Source of the DNA: Streptomyces sp. SCSIO 30461
GTDB lineage: Bacteria; Actinomycetota; Actinomycetes; Streptomycetales; Streptomycetaceae
Direction of reading: 5' to 3'
Length of the DNA: 64,000 nt
NCBI RefSeq assembly: GCF_037023745.1
Contig: NZ_CP146101.1
Coordinates: 6,836,001-6,900,000, forward strand
In this document: positions 16,998-25,300 of the stretch, one piece after another
Layout of the letters: every line of letters starts with the position of its first letter
Numbering within the stretch: the first letter of the stretch is position 1
Notes under the pieces: generated by a model
The model's database searches: none
The model's input: only the letters and a program-made list of their open reading frames with translations
What the model was told of the DNA's origin: nothing
Made by a program: the position numbers and the translations under genes

Positions 16998-18482
16998 TTA
17001 GGACAGGTCGTCGGCCGGGATGTCCGGCCTCGGTGTGGTGCCCGGAACGCTCACCCGCGACGGCGGCAGCTCCCCGTGCACCAGGTAGCGGTCCACCAGG
17101 GCGTCCAGTCCGGGATTGCCCAGCAGGCGGTAGACCTCGTGGTCGCCCGAGTCCGCCACGGTGACCAGATGGTGGCCGAGGCGCTCCGCCATGGCGACAC
17201 CGCCCGCGTAGTGGTCGAGGGGGTCGCCGTCGGCTTGGACGACCAGGCCGACGGGGTAGCCGTCGCGGGTGATGGCGGTCGGCGGCTCGGAGGGCGTGAA
17301 GGTGCGGAAGGCACCCACCCAGGGCTGGGCACGCAGCACGCCGTAGCCGTACGGGAAGCGGGTGCGGAAGTCGCGCATGTCCCGGTAGTAGACCTCCGGG
17401 TCGTCGGGCCAGGCGTGTTCCAGGGTGATGGCCTCCAGAACGCCGGTGCGCAGCTCGCCCTCGTTGTCCTGGGGCCGCCAGGTGCCCTGCTCGGCCAGCA
17501 GCCCGCGGGCGGCATCCTTGTCGCCTGCCGTGCCGGCGTCCGACAGCCGGGCGACGAGGGTGCCGAGGTCGGCCCACTGGGACCGGTCGGTGGCGCGGGT
17601 GCCGACGGCCCCGTCGAACAGCGTGCGCAACTGGGTTCCGCCGTCCAGCCTTTCGAGCTGTGCGACGACCTCCTCCACCCGGGCGAGCACTTGGCGGGCG
17701 TCCCGTCCGAGCCCGAAATGGCCGTGCCGGTCGGCGGTCCAGTGGGCCCACTGGTCAACATTGCGCTGGACGGCGTCGCCCTGCCACAGGAACTGCTCGC
17801 GCCAGGTCCAGTCCGGGTTGACGCAGGAGTCGAGCACACTGCGGTCGAGTCGCTCGGGGAACATGCTGCCGAACACCGCGCCGACATAAGCCCCGTACGC
17901 GTATCCGACGAAGCTGAGCCGCTCCTCGCCGAGTACGGAGCGGATGACGTCCATGTCGCGTGCGGTGTTACGGGTGCTGATGTGGGGACGCAGCGTGCCG
18001 CCACCGCGTTCACAGCCCAGCTCGCGCTGCCGCATGTCCTCGGCGAGCGCCTCGAACGCGGAGTCCGGCGGACGCGAGTCGAACGGCGCCTTGGGGACCG
18101 TCACTTCGGCGTGCAGCGGGGTGGACGCCCCGGTGCCGCGCGGGTCGAAGCCGATGAGGTCGTAGACCTCGTGCACCGGGGTGTCCGCGTAGGCGGCAGG
18201 AAGCGCCCGGCCACGGCCCCAGTCGCCACCGGGACCGCCGTTGACGGACAGCAGGATGCCGCGCCTGCGCCCGGGGTCGGTCGCCCGGCGGCGGGTGAGG
18301 GCGATGGTGAGGCGCTCCCCGTCCGGCCTGGCGTAGTCGGCCGGCACCTCGATGGTCGTGTGCTCGACCGGGGCCCCGGCGCCGCTCTCGTCGTCGGATG
18401 TGCTCGTGGTCCACCGCGGCTGCTGGGCGCGGAACTCGCTCAGCACGTCGGGCGGTGTTGTCGCGGACCGCATGGTTGCCAC
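16998..18482 (-). CDS. Alpha/beta-hydrolase of the SlpD/tripeptidyl-aminopeptidase type, nucleophile Ser replaced by Ala
   Basis: This 494-residue protein aligns in motif order with secreted-protease-like hydrolases of Streptomyces: the oxyanion NGGPGGD at about 81-87, DLIGFDPRGTGAS, then the nucleophile elbow, then QADGDPLDHYAGGVAMAERL with the acid, and DSGDHEVYRLLGNPGL with the His. The elbow reads FVGYAYGAYVG, where the family has GYSYG, so Ala195 replaces the catalytic Ser (codon GCG). No signal peptide is present. I infer a non-hydrolytic cluster enzyme or binding protein rather than a peptidase. GTG 18482 has GGGAGG seven bases upstream. Three SARP-type heptamers precede it. Confidence 0.85.
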   Translation of the reverse strand: MATMRSATTPPDVLSEFRAQQPRWTTSTSDDESGAGAPVEHTTIEVPADYARPDGERLTIALTRRRATDPGRRRGILLSVNGGPGGDWGRGRALPAAYADTPVHEVYDLIGFDPRGTGASTPLHAEVTVPKAPFDSRPPDSAFEALAEDMRQRELGCERGGGTLRPHISTRNTARDMDVIRSVLGEERLSFVGYAYGAYVGAVFGSMFPERLDRSVLDSCVNPDWTWREQFLWQGDAVQRNVDQWAHWTADRHGHFGLGRDARQVLARVEEVVAQLERLDGGTQLRTLFDGAVGTRATDRSQWADLGTLVARLSDAGTAGDKDAARGLLAEQGTWRPQDNEGELRTGVLEAITLEHAWPDDPEVYYRDMRDFRTRFPYGYGVLRAQPWVGAFRTFTPSEPPTAITRDGYPVGLVVQADGDPLDHYAGGVAMAERLGHHLVTVADSGDHEVYRLLGNPGLDALVDRYLVHGELPPSRVSVPGTTPRPDIPADDLS

Positions 18483-18502
18483 CGCAGAACCTCCCATTTC
18501 AG

Positions 18503-18545
18503 GTCAGGCGAGCAGCCTCTCGTCAGCGCCTTGAGAGGTCCTGGA
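18503..18545 (-). promoter_or_regulatory. SARP-type triple operator upstream of the hydrolase
   Basis: On the minus strand TCCAGGA (18539-18545), TCAAGGC (18528-18534) and ACGAGAG (18517-18523) are spaced at 11 bp, all near TCGAGXX. CCTGAC (18503-18508) lies eight bases on but is a poor -10; TGACCT two bases later is an alternative. Confidence 0.5.
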
Positions 18546-18552
18546 TCCCGGA

Positions 18553-20013
18553 TCAGTCCCTGGCCCTCTGCGAGGCGGAGGGTACGGCGAGCGCGGCGAG
18601 CAACCCGGCGAGGCAGAACACGGCGGCGCCGGCGAGCGCGAGGCCGTATCCGGACACCAGAGCCTGTGGAAGCGTCCGTCCCCCGTCGAGCGCCGTCTCG
18701 GCGCGGGCGGCGGACACGGCGGCCAGCGTCACCAGGCCGATGGCGCTGCCCAGTTGGCGGGTGGTGTTGAGCAGCCCTGAAGCGAGTCCGGCCTGGCGGG
18801 GCGGCAACCCCGCGGTGGCGGCGTTGGTGGTGGCGTTCAGCACCCCGCCCATGCCGAAGCCGAGCAGCAGGGCCGGACCGAGCACACCCGTGGTGTACGC
18901 CGAGTGCTCGCCGATCCGTGACAGCCACAGCAGTCCGGCCGCCGAGAGGGCGAGCCCGGTGATCAGCACGGGCCGCGGGCCGGTGCGGGGCACGAGTCGG
19001 GATACCCCCCAGCCGCCGAGCGCGATCCCCAGCGACAGGGGCAGATAGCTGAGCCCGGTGCGCAGGGGGCTGTAGCCGAGCACCTGCTGGAGGGTCAGGG
19101 TGAAGAAGTAGAAGGTGCTGAACAGCGCGGCGATGCTGAAGAACGCCACCAGGTTGGCGCTGCTCACCGAGCGGTTGCGGAACACGGCGAGCGGTACCAG
19201 CGGGGAGGCGGCGAACTTGGCCTGGATCAGCACGAACAGCACCAGCAACACGGCTCCCGCACCGAGTGCGCCGATCACGTGGAACGAGCCCCAGCCGTAG
19301 GTGTGCGACTCGGCGATGCCGTACGCGAGGGCCATCAGCCCGGCGGTGACGGTGACCGCGCCGGGCACGTCGAGAGCGCGCCGTCCGGCGCCGCTGCCGG
19401 AGGTCTCGGGCACCACCCAGCGCACCAGGGCGAACAGCAACAACCCGATGGGCACGTTCACCAGCAGGATCCAGCGCCAGGAGAACCATTCGGTGATCAG
19501 CCCGCCCGCCAGCACACCGACCGCGCCCGCGGCACCCGACACCACGCTCCACATGCCGAACGCCCTGGCCCGTGCGCCGGGCGCGGTGAAGGTGGTGCCG
19601 AGCACGGTCAGGGTCGCCGGAGCCATGACGGCGGCGCCGAGACCCTGGAACGCGCGGGCGAGCACCAGGGTCGCCGGGTCGTCGGCCATCCCACCCACGC
19701 TGCTGGCGAGCGTGAAGAGCGCGACACCGGCGAGGAACACCCGGCGCTGCCCGAAGAGGTCGGCGAGCCGCCCGCCGAGCAGCAGGAAGCCGCAGACGGC
19801 GATGGTGTAGGCATTGTTCACCCAGTTGAGCCGGGTGGGGGCGAAGCCCAGCTCGACGCCGATCGATGGCAGGGCCACGTTCACGACCGAGGCGTCGAGC
19901 ACGTTCATGAACTGGCCCAGGCAGCAGGCGAGCAGGATCAGGCGGAGGCGGCGACCGCCGCCTGCCTCGGCGGGTGCGGCATCGGAGGTTCGCAGACTCT
20001 CAGCGGTGGTCAT
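18553..20013 (-). CDS. MFS drug exporter, DHA2 (EmrB/QacA) family
   Basis: This 486-residue transporter begins LRLILLACCLGQFMNVLDASVVNVALPSIG, giving the DHA2 motif D1 (LDxTVVNVALP-like), then GGRLADLFGQRR (motif A) and RAFQGLGAAVMAPATLTVL (motif B/C region). The hydrophobic pattern fits about 14 membrane helices. ATG 20013 is chosen; longer frames upstream run into the divergent promoter region. It most likely exports the cluster product and gives self-resistance. It is divergent from the ferredoxin operon. Confidence 0.92.
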   Translation of the reverse strand: MTTAESLRTSDAAPAEAGGGRRLRLILLACCLGQFMNVLDASVVNVALPSIGVELGFAPTRLNWVNNAYTIAVCGFLLLGGRLADLFGQRRVFLAGVALFTLASSVGGMADDPATLVLARAFQGLGAAVMAPATLTVLGTTFTAPGARARAFGMWSVVSGAAGAVGVLAGGLITEWFSWRWILLVNVPIGLLLFALVRWVVPETSGSGAGRRALDVPGAVTVTAGLMALAYGIAESHTYGWGSFHVIGALGAGAVLLVLFVLIQAKFAASPLVPLAVFRNRSVSSANLVAFFSIAALFSTFYFFTLTLQQVLGYSPLRTGLSYLPLSLGIALGGWGVSRLVPRTGPRPVLITGLALSAAGLLWLSRIGEHSAYTTGVLGPALLLGFGMGGVLNATTNAATAGLPPRQAGLASGLLNTTRQLGSAIGLVTLAAVSAARAETALDGGRTLPQALVSGYGLALAGAAVFCLAGLLAALAVPSASQRARD

Positions 20014-20078
20014 AGCAGAACGCTGGGCCCGGTGGATCGACACCGGCTCGGGCCGCGGTCGACTCGGTCCTGATGTCT

Positions 20079-20121
20079 TCGAGGAGCCCCCGAGGCGTCC
20101 CCCAGTCGCCGTTGCCACAGT
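20079..20121 (+). promoter_or_regulatory. SARP-type triple operator and promoter for ferredoxin operon
   Basis: TCGAGGA (20079-20085), CCGAGGC (20090-20096) and CCCAGTC (20101-20107) start exactly 11 bp apart on the plus strand. Eight bases separate the last from CACAGT (20116-20121), a probable -10. The ferredoxin start is 67 bases downstream. Confidence 0.65.
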
Positions 20122-20187
20122 CGCGTGCCGCATGGGCGTACCGGGCGCACCGGGCGTACACACGGACGGATCCCACGAGGAGGCGCC

Positions 20188-20511
20188 ATGGCCAAGATCA
20201 GGTACACACATCCGGACGGCAGCGAGACCGTGCTCGACGTCCCCGAGCCCAACACCGTCATGCGGGGCGCGAAGCTGAACAACGTGAACGGCATCGAGGC
20301 GCAGTGCGGGGGTTCCGCACAGTGCGGCACCTGCCATGTGTACATCGACGAGGCCAACACCCTGCCGCTGCCGCCGATGGACGACGTCGAGGACGACGTG
20401 CTGTACGGCACGGCCAGCCCGCGCCGGGAGACCAGCAGGCTCAGCTGCCAGCTGCCCGTCTCGGACGCCATCGACGGGCTTGTGGTGCACCTGCCGGAGA
20501 GGCAGAGCTGA
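20188..20511 (+). CDS. 2Fe-2S ferredoxin (adrenodoxin/putidaredoxin type)
   Basis: This 107-residue protein has the cysteine pattern of vertebrate-type ferredoxins: CGGSAQCGTC (Cys-x5-Cys-x2-Cys) and the fourth Cys in LSCQLP. It would pass electrons from the adjacent reductase to the two cluster P450s. ATG 20188 has GAGGAGG upstream. The stop overlaps the reductase start (TGATG), so the pair is coupled. A 2Fe-2S rather than a 3Fe-4S ferredoxin is less common beside Streptomyces P450s. Confidence 0.93.
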   Translation: MAKIRYTHPDGSETVLDVPEPNTVMRGAKLNNVNGIEAQCGGSAQCGTCHVYIDEANTLPLPPMDDVEDDVLYGTASPRRETSRLSCQLPVSDAIDGLVVHLPERQS

Positions 20512-21788
20512 TGGCCGGGCGTCAGGTGGTCGTCGTGGGCGCCGGGCAGGCGGGCTCGGACACGGCCGCCGCGCTGCGCGCGCGGGGTTTCGACGGGGAT
20601 GTGGTGCTGATCGGCGACGAGACACCCGTCCCGTACCAGCGTCCCCCCTTGTCCAAGGCGTATCTCTCGGGCAAGGCCGGTCTCGGCGAGCTCGAACTGC
20701 GGCCCGAGGACTTCTACCCCGCCCAGCGCATCGAGCGGGTCGGCGGTGTCCGGGTGGCGTCCCTCGACCGGGACGCCTCCCAGGTGGTGCTCGCCACCGG
20801 GCGCACCCTGCGCTACGACAGCCTGGTGCTGGCCACCGGCGCCCGCCCCCGTCTGCTGCCCGTGCCCGGCACGGGACTCGCCGGCGTGCTGTCGCTGCGC
20901 AGCCTCGCGGACGCGGACGTGCTGCGCCGTGAACTGTCCGCTGCAGCGAACCTGGTGGTCATCGGCGCCGGATTCATCGGCATGGAACTGGCGGCCACGG
21001 CCACCGGCCTGGGCGTGCGGACGACGGTGGTCGAGGCGGGCACCCGGGCCATGGGCCGTACGGTGACGAGTCAGGTCTCGGAGTTCCTCACCGCCGAACA
21101 CACGGCACGGGACGTCCGCATCCTGCTCGGCACCGAGGTGATCGGTCTGGACGGCGACCGCGATGGCCATGTCCGCGTGGTCGAGTTGAACAACGGCCGG
21201 CGCATACCCGCCGACGTGGTCGTGGTCGGCATCGGTGTGCTGCCGTCGGTGGACCTGGCGGCGGACGCCGGGCTCGACGTGGGCGACGGAGTGATCGTGG
21301 ACGCTTCGCTGTGCACCAGCGACCCGGCCGTGTACGCCATCGGCGACTGCGCCCGATTCCCCACCCCCCATGCCCCGCACACAGCGGGGACGTTGCGTCT
21401 TGAGTCCGTGCAGAACGCCTCCGACCAGGCCCGCTGCGTGGCGGCGGCCCTGTGCGGCGAGCCCGCCCCGTACACCGCCGTGCCGTGGTTCTGGACGGAG
21501 CAGTACGACCTGCGGGTGCAGATCGCGGGCATCACCGGAGGCCATGACCACACGGTGACGGTGGGCGATCCGGCCGGGCGGCGGTTCTCCGTGCTCTGCT
21601 TCCGAGGGGAGCGGCTGGTGGGCACCGAGTCGGTGAACCGCCCTGCGGACCATATGATCACGCGCCGCCTGCTGGCCTCGGACGCCCCCGGCCCGTCCCC
21701 GGAGGAAGCGGCCAGGCCCGGCTTCGACCTCAAGACCTGGCAGAACCATGCCCAGGCGAGTGCGGCTGCGGCGCGGACGGCCGTGTGA
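20511..21788 (+). CDS. FAD-dependent ferredoxin reductase
   Basis: This 425-residue protein is of the putidaredoxin-reductase type. FAD-binding VVVVGAGQAGSDTAAALR is at the N-terminus, PYQRPPLSKAYL follows, the NAD-binding VVIGAGFIGMELAATATGLG is near residue 145, and a second FAD site is AVYAIGDCARF. It delivers NADH electrons to the preceding ferredoxin. It directly follows that ferredoxin and overlaps the next small gene by four bases (GTGA). Having a dedicated redox chain in the cluster supports P450 oxidation as a central tailoring step. Confidence 0.94.
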   Translation: MAGRQVVVVGAGQAGSDTAAALRARGFDGDVVLIGDETPVPYQRPPLSKAYLSGKAGLGELELRPEDFYPAQRIERVGGVRVASLDRDASQVVLATGRTLRYDSLVLATGARPRLLPVPGTGLAGVLSLRSLADADVLRRELSAAANLVVIGAGFIGMELAATATGLGVRTTVVEAGTRAMGRTVTSQVSEFLTAEHTARDVRILLGTEVIGLDGDRDGHVRVVELNNGRRIPADVVVVGIGVLPSVDLAADAGLDVGDGVIVDASLCTSDPAVYAIGDCARFPTPHAPHTAGTLRLESVQNASDQARCVAAALCGEPAPYTAVPWFWTEQYDLRVQIAGITGGHDHTVTVGDPAGRRFSVLCFRGERLVGTESVNRPADHMITRRLLASDAPGPSPEEAARPGFDLKTWQNHAQASAAAARTAV

Positions 21789-22156
21789 GGACCACGCTCC
21801 CGGTGGACTCGAGCACGCTGACACCGGCCGGGGCCTGGACGGTCCAGGTGTCCCGGCCCGGCGGCACATATCCGGGTGTCCTGCACTTCACCACGGACGG
21901 CAGGGTGTTCCTGGCGTCGGGCGGCGCCGGAAGCTGGCGGGCGACGGGTGGTGCCTCGGTCGGCCGCTTCGCGTTCCGGATCGCCGAGCCCGTCTTCGAC
22001 GGCACGGGCGCGTGCACCGGCTGGGTGGACATCGTGCAGCGGGCCACACTGGACGGGGACGCCTTCAGCAGCACGGGAACCGCGGTGGTGTACGACCGCG
22101 AGGGGCGGGCGGACCGCCAGGCCCGGGTCGGGATCTCGGCGCGACGGACCTCGTGA
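21785..22156 (+). CDS. Small beta-rich protein of unknown function
   Basis: I do not recognise this 123-residue protein. It starts at GTG 21785, overlapping the reductase stop as GTGA, so it is translated with the redox pair. The sequence alternates short beta-type segments with glycine turns (AGAWTVQVSRPGGTYPG, VLHFTTDGRVFLASGG, WRATGGASVGRFAFRIAEP, WVDIVQRATLDGDAF), like a small beta barrel of the lipocalin kind, and has no cysteine pair or signal peptide. A ligand-binding or cyclase-helper role on the polyketide is a guess from context. Confidence 0.7.
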   Translation: MRTTLPVDSSTLTPAGAWTVQVSRPGGTYPGVLHFTTDGRVFLASGGAGSWRATGGASVGRFAFRIAEPVFDGTGACTGWVDIVQRATLDGDAFSSTGTAVVYDREGRADRQARVGISARRTS

Positions 22157-22168
22157 GACGCTGCCCTC

Positions 22169-22546
22169 ATGATCGCCAGGCTCCAGTGCGTGGTGTTGGA
22201 CTGCGCCGACGTCGACGAGTTGTCCCGGTTCTACCAGTCGCTGATCGGCGGCACGGTGAACCAGCCCGATCCCCGGTGGTTGCTCGACGACGACTGGGCG
22301 ACCCTGCACACCGAAAGCGGGATCGTGCTGGCCTTCCAGCGGGTGGCGGACCACCGGCCGCCGCGTTGGCCCGACCCGGCTCACCCCCAGCAGTTCCATC
22401 TCGACCTGGCGGTGGAAGACCTGGACAGGGCCCAGGAGGAGGCGCTCGGCAAGGGCGCCGTGCTCCTCGACGCGGGTGACGGGAAGCGGAGTTGGCGGAT
22501 CTTCGCCGACCCCGCCGGCCATCCGTTCTGCCTGGTCAGGGACTGA
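22169..22546 (+). CDS. VOC (glyoxalase/bleomycin-resistance fold) protein
   Basis: This 125-residue protein has two beta-alpha-beta-beta-beta modules: RLQCVVLDCADVDELSRFYQSLIGG at the N-terminus and FHLDLAVEDLDRAQEEALGKG in the second half, ending FADPAGHPFCLVRD. The fold includes dioxygenases, glyoxalases and drug-binding proteins. Candidate metal ligands are His (HLDLAV) and a C-terminal acidic or His position in AGHPFC. It is last in the ferredoxin operon, 12 bp after the preceding gene. It may be a tailoring enzyme or a resistance protein; the sequence does not decide. Confidence 0.85.
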   Translation: MIARLQCVVLDCADVDELSRFYQSLIGGTVNQPDPRWLLDDDWATLHTESGIVLAFQRVADHRPPRWPDPAHPQQFHLDLAVEDLDRAQEEALGKGAVLLDAGDGKRSWRIFADPAGHPFCLVRD

Positions 22547-22750
22547 GGACGCCGCCCGTCGGAAGGCCCGTCCCGACGGCGAGCGCACAGGTGCAGTCCC
22601 ACAGCCGGCCCACCGCCCACACCGGAGACGAACTGCCCCGGCCCGCGCGGCTGACCCGCACGCTGATGCGGACGTTCCGCCGAGACCAAGGGCTGTCCGA
22701 ACCCAAGGGCTCCTCGTTCGGATCTTGCAGGCTCGCGTGCACTGGCGCTG

Positions 22751-22795
22751 CGACGAGCCCGGCGGACACCGCTGTGGTGTCCGCCGGGCTCGTCG
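22751..22795. terminator. Bidirectional terminator hairpin
   Basis: A perfect 20-bp inverted repeat (22751-22770 and 22776-22795, starting CGACGAGCCCGGCGGACACC) with loop GCTGT ends the ferredoxin operon and the convergent MDR gene. Confidence 0.85.
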
Positions 22796-22832
22796 CCCAA
22801 GCGCCCAGGACAGGTGATTCCGGCGTTCGGCC

Positions 22833-23864
22833 TCAGGAGTTCAGCGAGAGCGACACATTGCCTCGGTAGGCGCCCTTCAGGCACGCCATCAGCGCCTCCG
22901 GAGCTGCCTCGATGCCACCCTCGACCACCGTCTGCGGGAACACGAACGTGCCCGCCCCCAGCCAGGTCGCGAAGTGCTGCAGCCAGGCGCCGATCTGCTC
23001 CGGGGTGTGGTAGCAGGCGAAGGGCCGCAGTTCCAGGTGCCGGGTGATCGCCGTCATCAGGTCGAGCCGCGGCCGGCCGTCCTCGCCGGCCCCGTTCTGC
23101 ACGGACAGCGCGCCGCACAGCGCGAACCTGGCGTACGGGGCCGCGACCTGGATCGCGGCTTCGAACTGCTCGCCGCCGACGTTGTCGAAGAACACGTTGA
23201 TGCCGTCGGGGGCGAGCTCCCTCAACCGCTCGACCACCGGCCCGTCGTGGTAGTCGAAGGCGGCGTCGTATCCGAGCTCCTCCACCAGGTACGCCACCTT
23301 CTCCGCACTGCCCGCGCTGCCGATCACCCGCGCCGCGCCCCGGTGCTTGGCGATCTGCCCGGCGAGCGAGCCCACGCCACCGGCCGCGCCGGAGACGAAC
23401 ACCACGTCGCCCTCGCCGACCCGGGCGATGTCGGCCATGCCGTAATACGCCGTGGGGCCCTGGCACAGGAAGTAGGAGGTGTCGGGGAACATGCCTTGAG
23501 GCAGTTTGAAGAAGGTGTGTGCGGGACCGACCGCGTACTCGCACCAGCCGGTCATGGACTGCACCGGATCGCCGACGGCCAGGTCGGGGCTGTTGGACTT
23601 CACGACGGTGCCGGTCTCCCCACCGCCGATGCGCCCGCCCACCTGGTACGGAGGCAGCGGCAGCTGGCAGTCCGCGCGCATGAGGTCCTGGTAAGCGGCG
23701 GCCACACCGAGATGGTCCATCCGCACGACGACCTCGCCCGGGGCGGGCTCAGGGATCTCGACCTCGGCGAGCTCGAAGTGGTCGAGGGTGAGATCGCCCT
23801 CCAGGTGCTTGGCCAGGCGTATCTCACGGGCCTTGTCCGGGACCGGCACTGCTCCCGATGTCAT
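22833..23864 (-). CDS. NADP-dependent medium-chain oxidoreductase (CurA/PTGR type)
   Basis: This 343-residue zinc-independent MDR enzyme has N-terminal GEVVVRMDHLGVAAAYQDLMR, the cofactor loop VFVSGAAGGVGSLAGQIAKH, and INVFFDNVGGEQFEAAI, which together match double-bond reductases of the YncB/CurA/prostaglandin reductase group. Such enzymes reduce alpha,beta-unsaturated ketones, and ActVI-ORF2-like enoyl reductases do this in pyranonaphthoquinone pathways. ATG 23864 is chosen, although the upstream context is only moderately purine rich. It lies 50 bp after the second P450 gene and is probably co-transcribed with it. Confidence 0.88.
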   Translation of the reverse strand: MTSGAVPVPDKAREIRLAKHLEGDLTLDHFELAEVEIPEPAPGEVVVRMDHLGVAAAYQDLMRADCQLPLPPYQVGGRIGGGETGTVVKSNSPDLAVGDPVQSMTGWCEYAVGPAHTFFKLPQGMFPDTSYFLCQGPTAYYGMADIARVGEGDVVFVSGAAGGVGSLAGQIAKHRGAARVIGSAGSAEKVAYLVEELGYDAAFDYHDGPVVERLRELAPDGINVFFDNVGGEQFEAAIQVAAPYARFALCGALSVQNGAGEDGRPRLDLMTAITRHLELRPFACYHTPEQIGAWLQHFATWLGAGTFVFPQTVVEGGIEAAPEALMACLKGAYRGNVSLSLNS

Positions 23865-23914
23865 GATCACTGTCCTCCGTACCGGGTGGTTGGGTTCGGG
23901 CCTCGGCGAGGCTC

Positions 23915-25147
23915 TCAGGGGGCGTCCCAGACCACCGGCAGGCTGGTCAGGGTGTGGTTGATCTCGCCGGTGTGCCAGGGCAGTTCCTCCCGCGGCACGG
24001 CGAGCCGGAGGCCGGGGAAGCGTCGTACCAGGCCGTCGATGGCGATCTCCATCTCCATCCGGCCCAGGTGCTTGCCCAGGCAGTAGTGCACCCCGTGGCC
24101 GAAGGAGATGTGCGGGTTGTGCTCGCGGGCCAGGTCGAGCCGGTCGGCGTCGGCGAAGACATCGCCGTCGCGGTTGGCCGACGCCAGGCACAGCAGCACG
24201 GCGTCGCCCTTGCGGATGGTCACCCCGCCGACCTCGATGTCCTCGGCGGCGACCCGCGGGAAGCCGGAGGTGTCGGTCGCGAACAGATTGACGTGCCGTA
24301 GCAGTTCCTCGACGGCGACCGGGATACGGCTGCGGTCCTCGGCGAGCCACTGCCACTGCTCGGGGTGGTCGGCGACCAGTGCGAGCACCGAGTTGGCGAG
24401 TTGGTTGGCGGTGGTGTCGAAACCGGCGCCGATCAGGGTGAAACCGAACGTCACCAGCTCCTGCTCGCTGAGCCGGTCGTCGTTGTCACGGGCCGCGATC
24501 AGCTCGGAGAGCATGTCGTCGGTGGGATTGGCGCGCTTGTCGGCGATCAGCCCGACGATGTACTCGCTCAGCTTGGCGAGTCCGGCCAGGGATTCCTCAC
24601 CACCCGCACGGTCGTCGACGGTGGCGAAGGCACGTGCCCACTTCTCGAAGTCCCGCAGGTCCTTGGCCGGCACGCCGAGCAGTTCGCCGATGACCGTGAG
24701 CGGCAGCGGCAGGCAGAGCTGCTGCACCAGGTCGACCGGGCCCTGCTTGACCATCATGTCGTCCAGGAGTTCGTCGGAGACCTTCTGGACTCCGGCCCGC
24801 ATCCGCTCGACGCGGCGCAGAGTGAAGGCGCCGGCCACCAGCTTGCGCAGCCGGGAGTGCTCCGGCGAGTCCAGGGAGATGATCATCTCCGGTGTGGTGT
24901 GCATGGTTCCGCCGATACGCGGGGCGCCCTCCCCGCAGGCCAGCGCCCGGCTGAGGCGGGGGTCGGCCGACAGCGCCCGCACGTCCTCGTACCGGGTGAT
25001 CAGCCAGGCGTCGACGCCGCCTGCGGTGGGGACGCGTACCACAGGCTGGTCGGCGCGCAGGGTGGCGTACTGCGGGGCGGGCCCCCGGTAGCTCGAACCG
25101 GGGAAAGGATAGACGTCGGACACGTCGGACACGGGGCAGGCGGACAT
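23915..25147 (-). CDS. Cytochrome P450 (second)
   Basis: This 410-residue CYP105/107-like enzyme begins MSACPVSDVSDVYPFP. It has the I-helix LIGAGFDTTANQLAN, where AGFDT replaces the usual AGHET so the acidic residue is Asp, ExxR in VEELLRHV, and a heme loop SFGHGVHYCLGKHLGRMEM. ATG 25147 has GGAGGT upstream. It probably uses the cluster ferredoxin and reductase. It is transcribed towards the MDR gene. Confidence 0.93.
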   Translation of the reverse strand: MSACPVSDVSDVYPFPGSSYRGPAPQYATLRADQPVVRVPTAGGVDAWLITRYEDVRALSADPRLSRALACGEGAPRIGGTMHTTPEMIISLDSPEHSRLRKLVAGAFTLRRVERMRAGVQKVSDELLDDMMVKQGPVDLVQQLCLPLPLTVIGELLGVPAKDLRDFEKWARAFATVDDRAGGEESLAGLAKLSEYIVGLIADKRANPTDDMLSELIAARDNDDRLSEQELVTFGFTLIGAGFDTTANQLANSVLALVADHPEQWQWLAEDRSRIPVAVEELLRHVNLFATDTSGFPRVAAEDIEVGGVTIRKGDAVLLCLASANRDGDVFADADRLDLAREHNPHISFGHGVHYCLGKHLGRMEMEIAIDGLVRRFPGLRLAVPREELPWHTGEINHTLTSLPVVWDAP

Positions 25148-25300
25148 CGGGATACCTCCGCGAGGTGCGGGCTGTCGTCGGGTGGTGGGCGGACGGGCAG
25201 GGCACGGCGCGGGCGATCCGCAGGCGCTGCTCAGCGGCGCGCGGGCGTGCTCGGCTCTGTGCTGGGGCGGTGGGGGAATCGGCTGGGTCCGGTCGGACGG

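Noticed and set aside
15541..17751. A 736-codon open frame on the minus strand
   Set aside because: It runs antisense through the P450 gene and has arginine/proline/glycine-heavy content with no motif. In such high-GC DNA these are frame shadows.
18553..20625. A 690-residue start for the MFS transporter
   Set aside because: The extra N-terminus is antisense to the ferredoxin operon, would cover a SARP-type promoter, and has no membrane character; ATG 20013 gives a normal DHA2 start.
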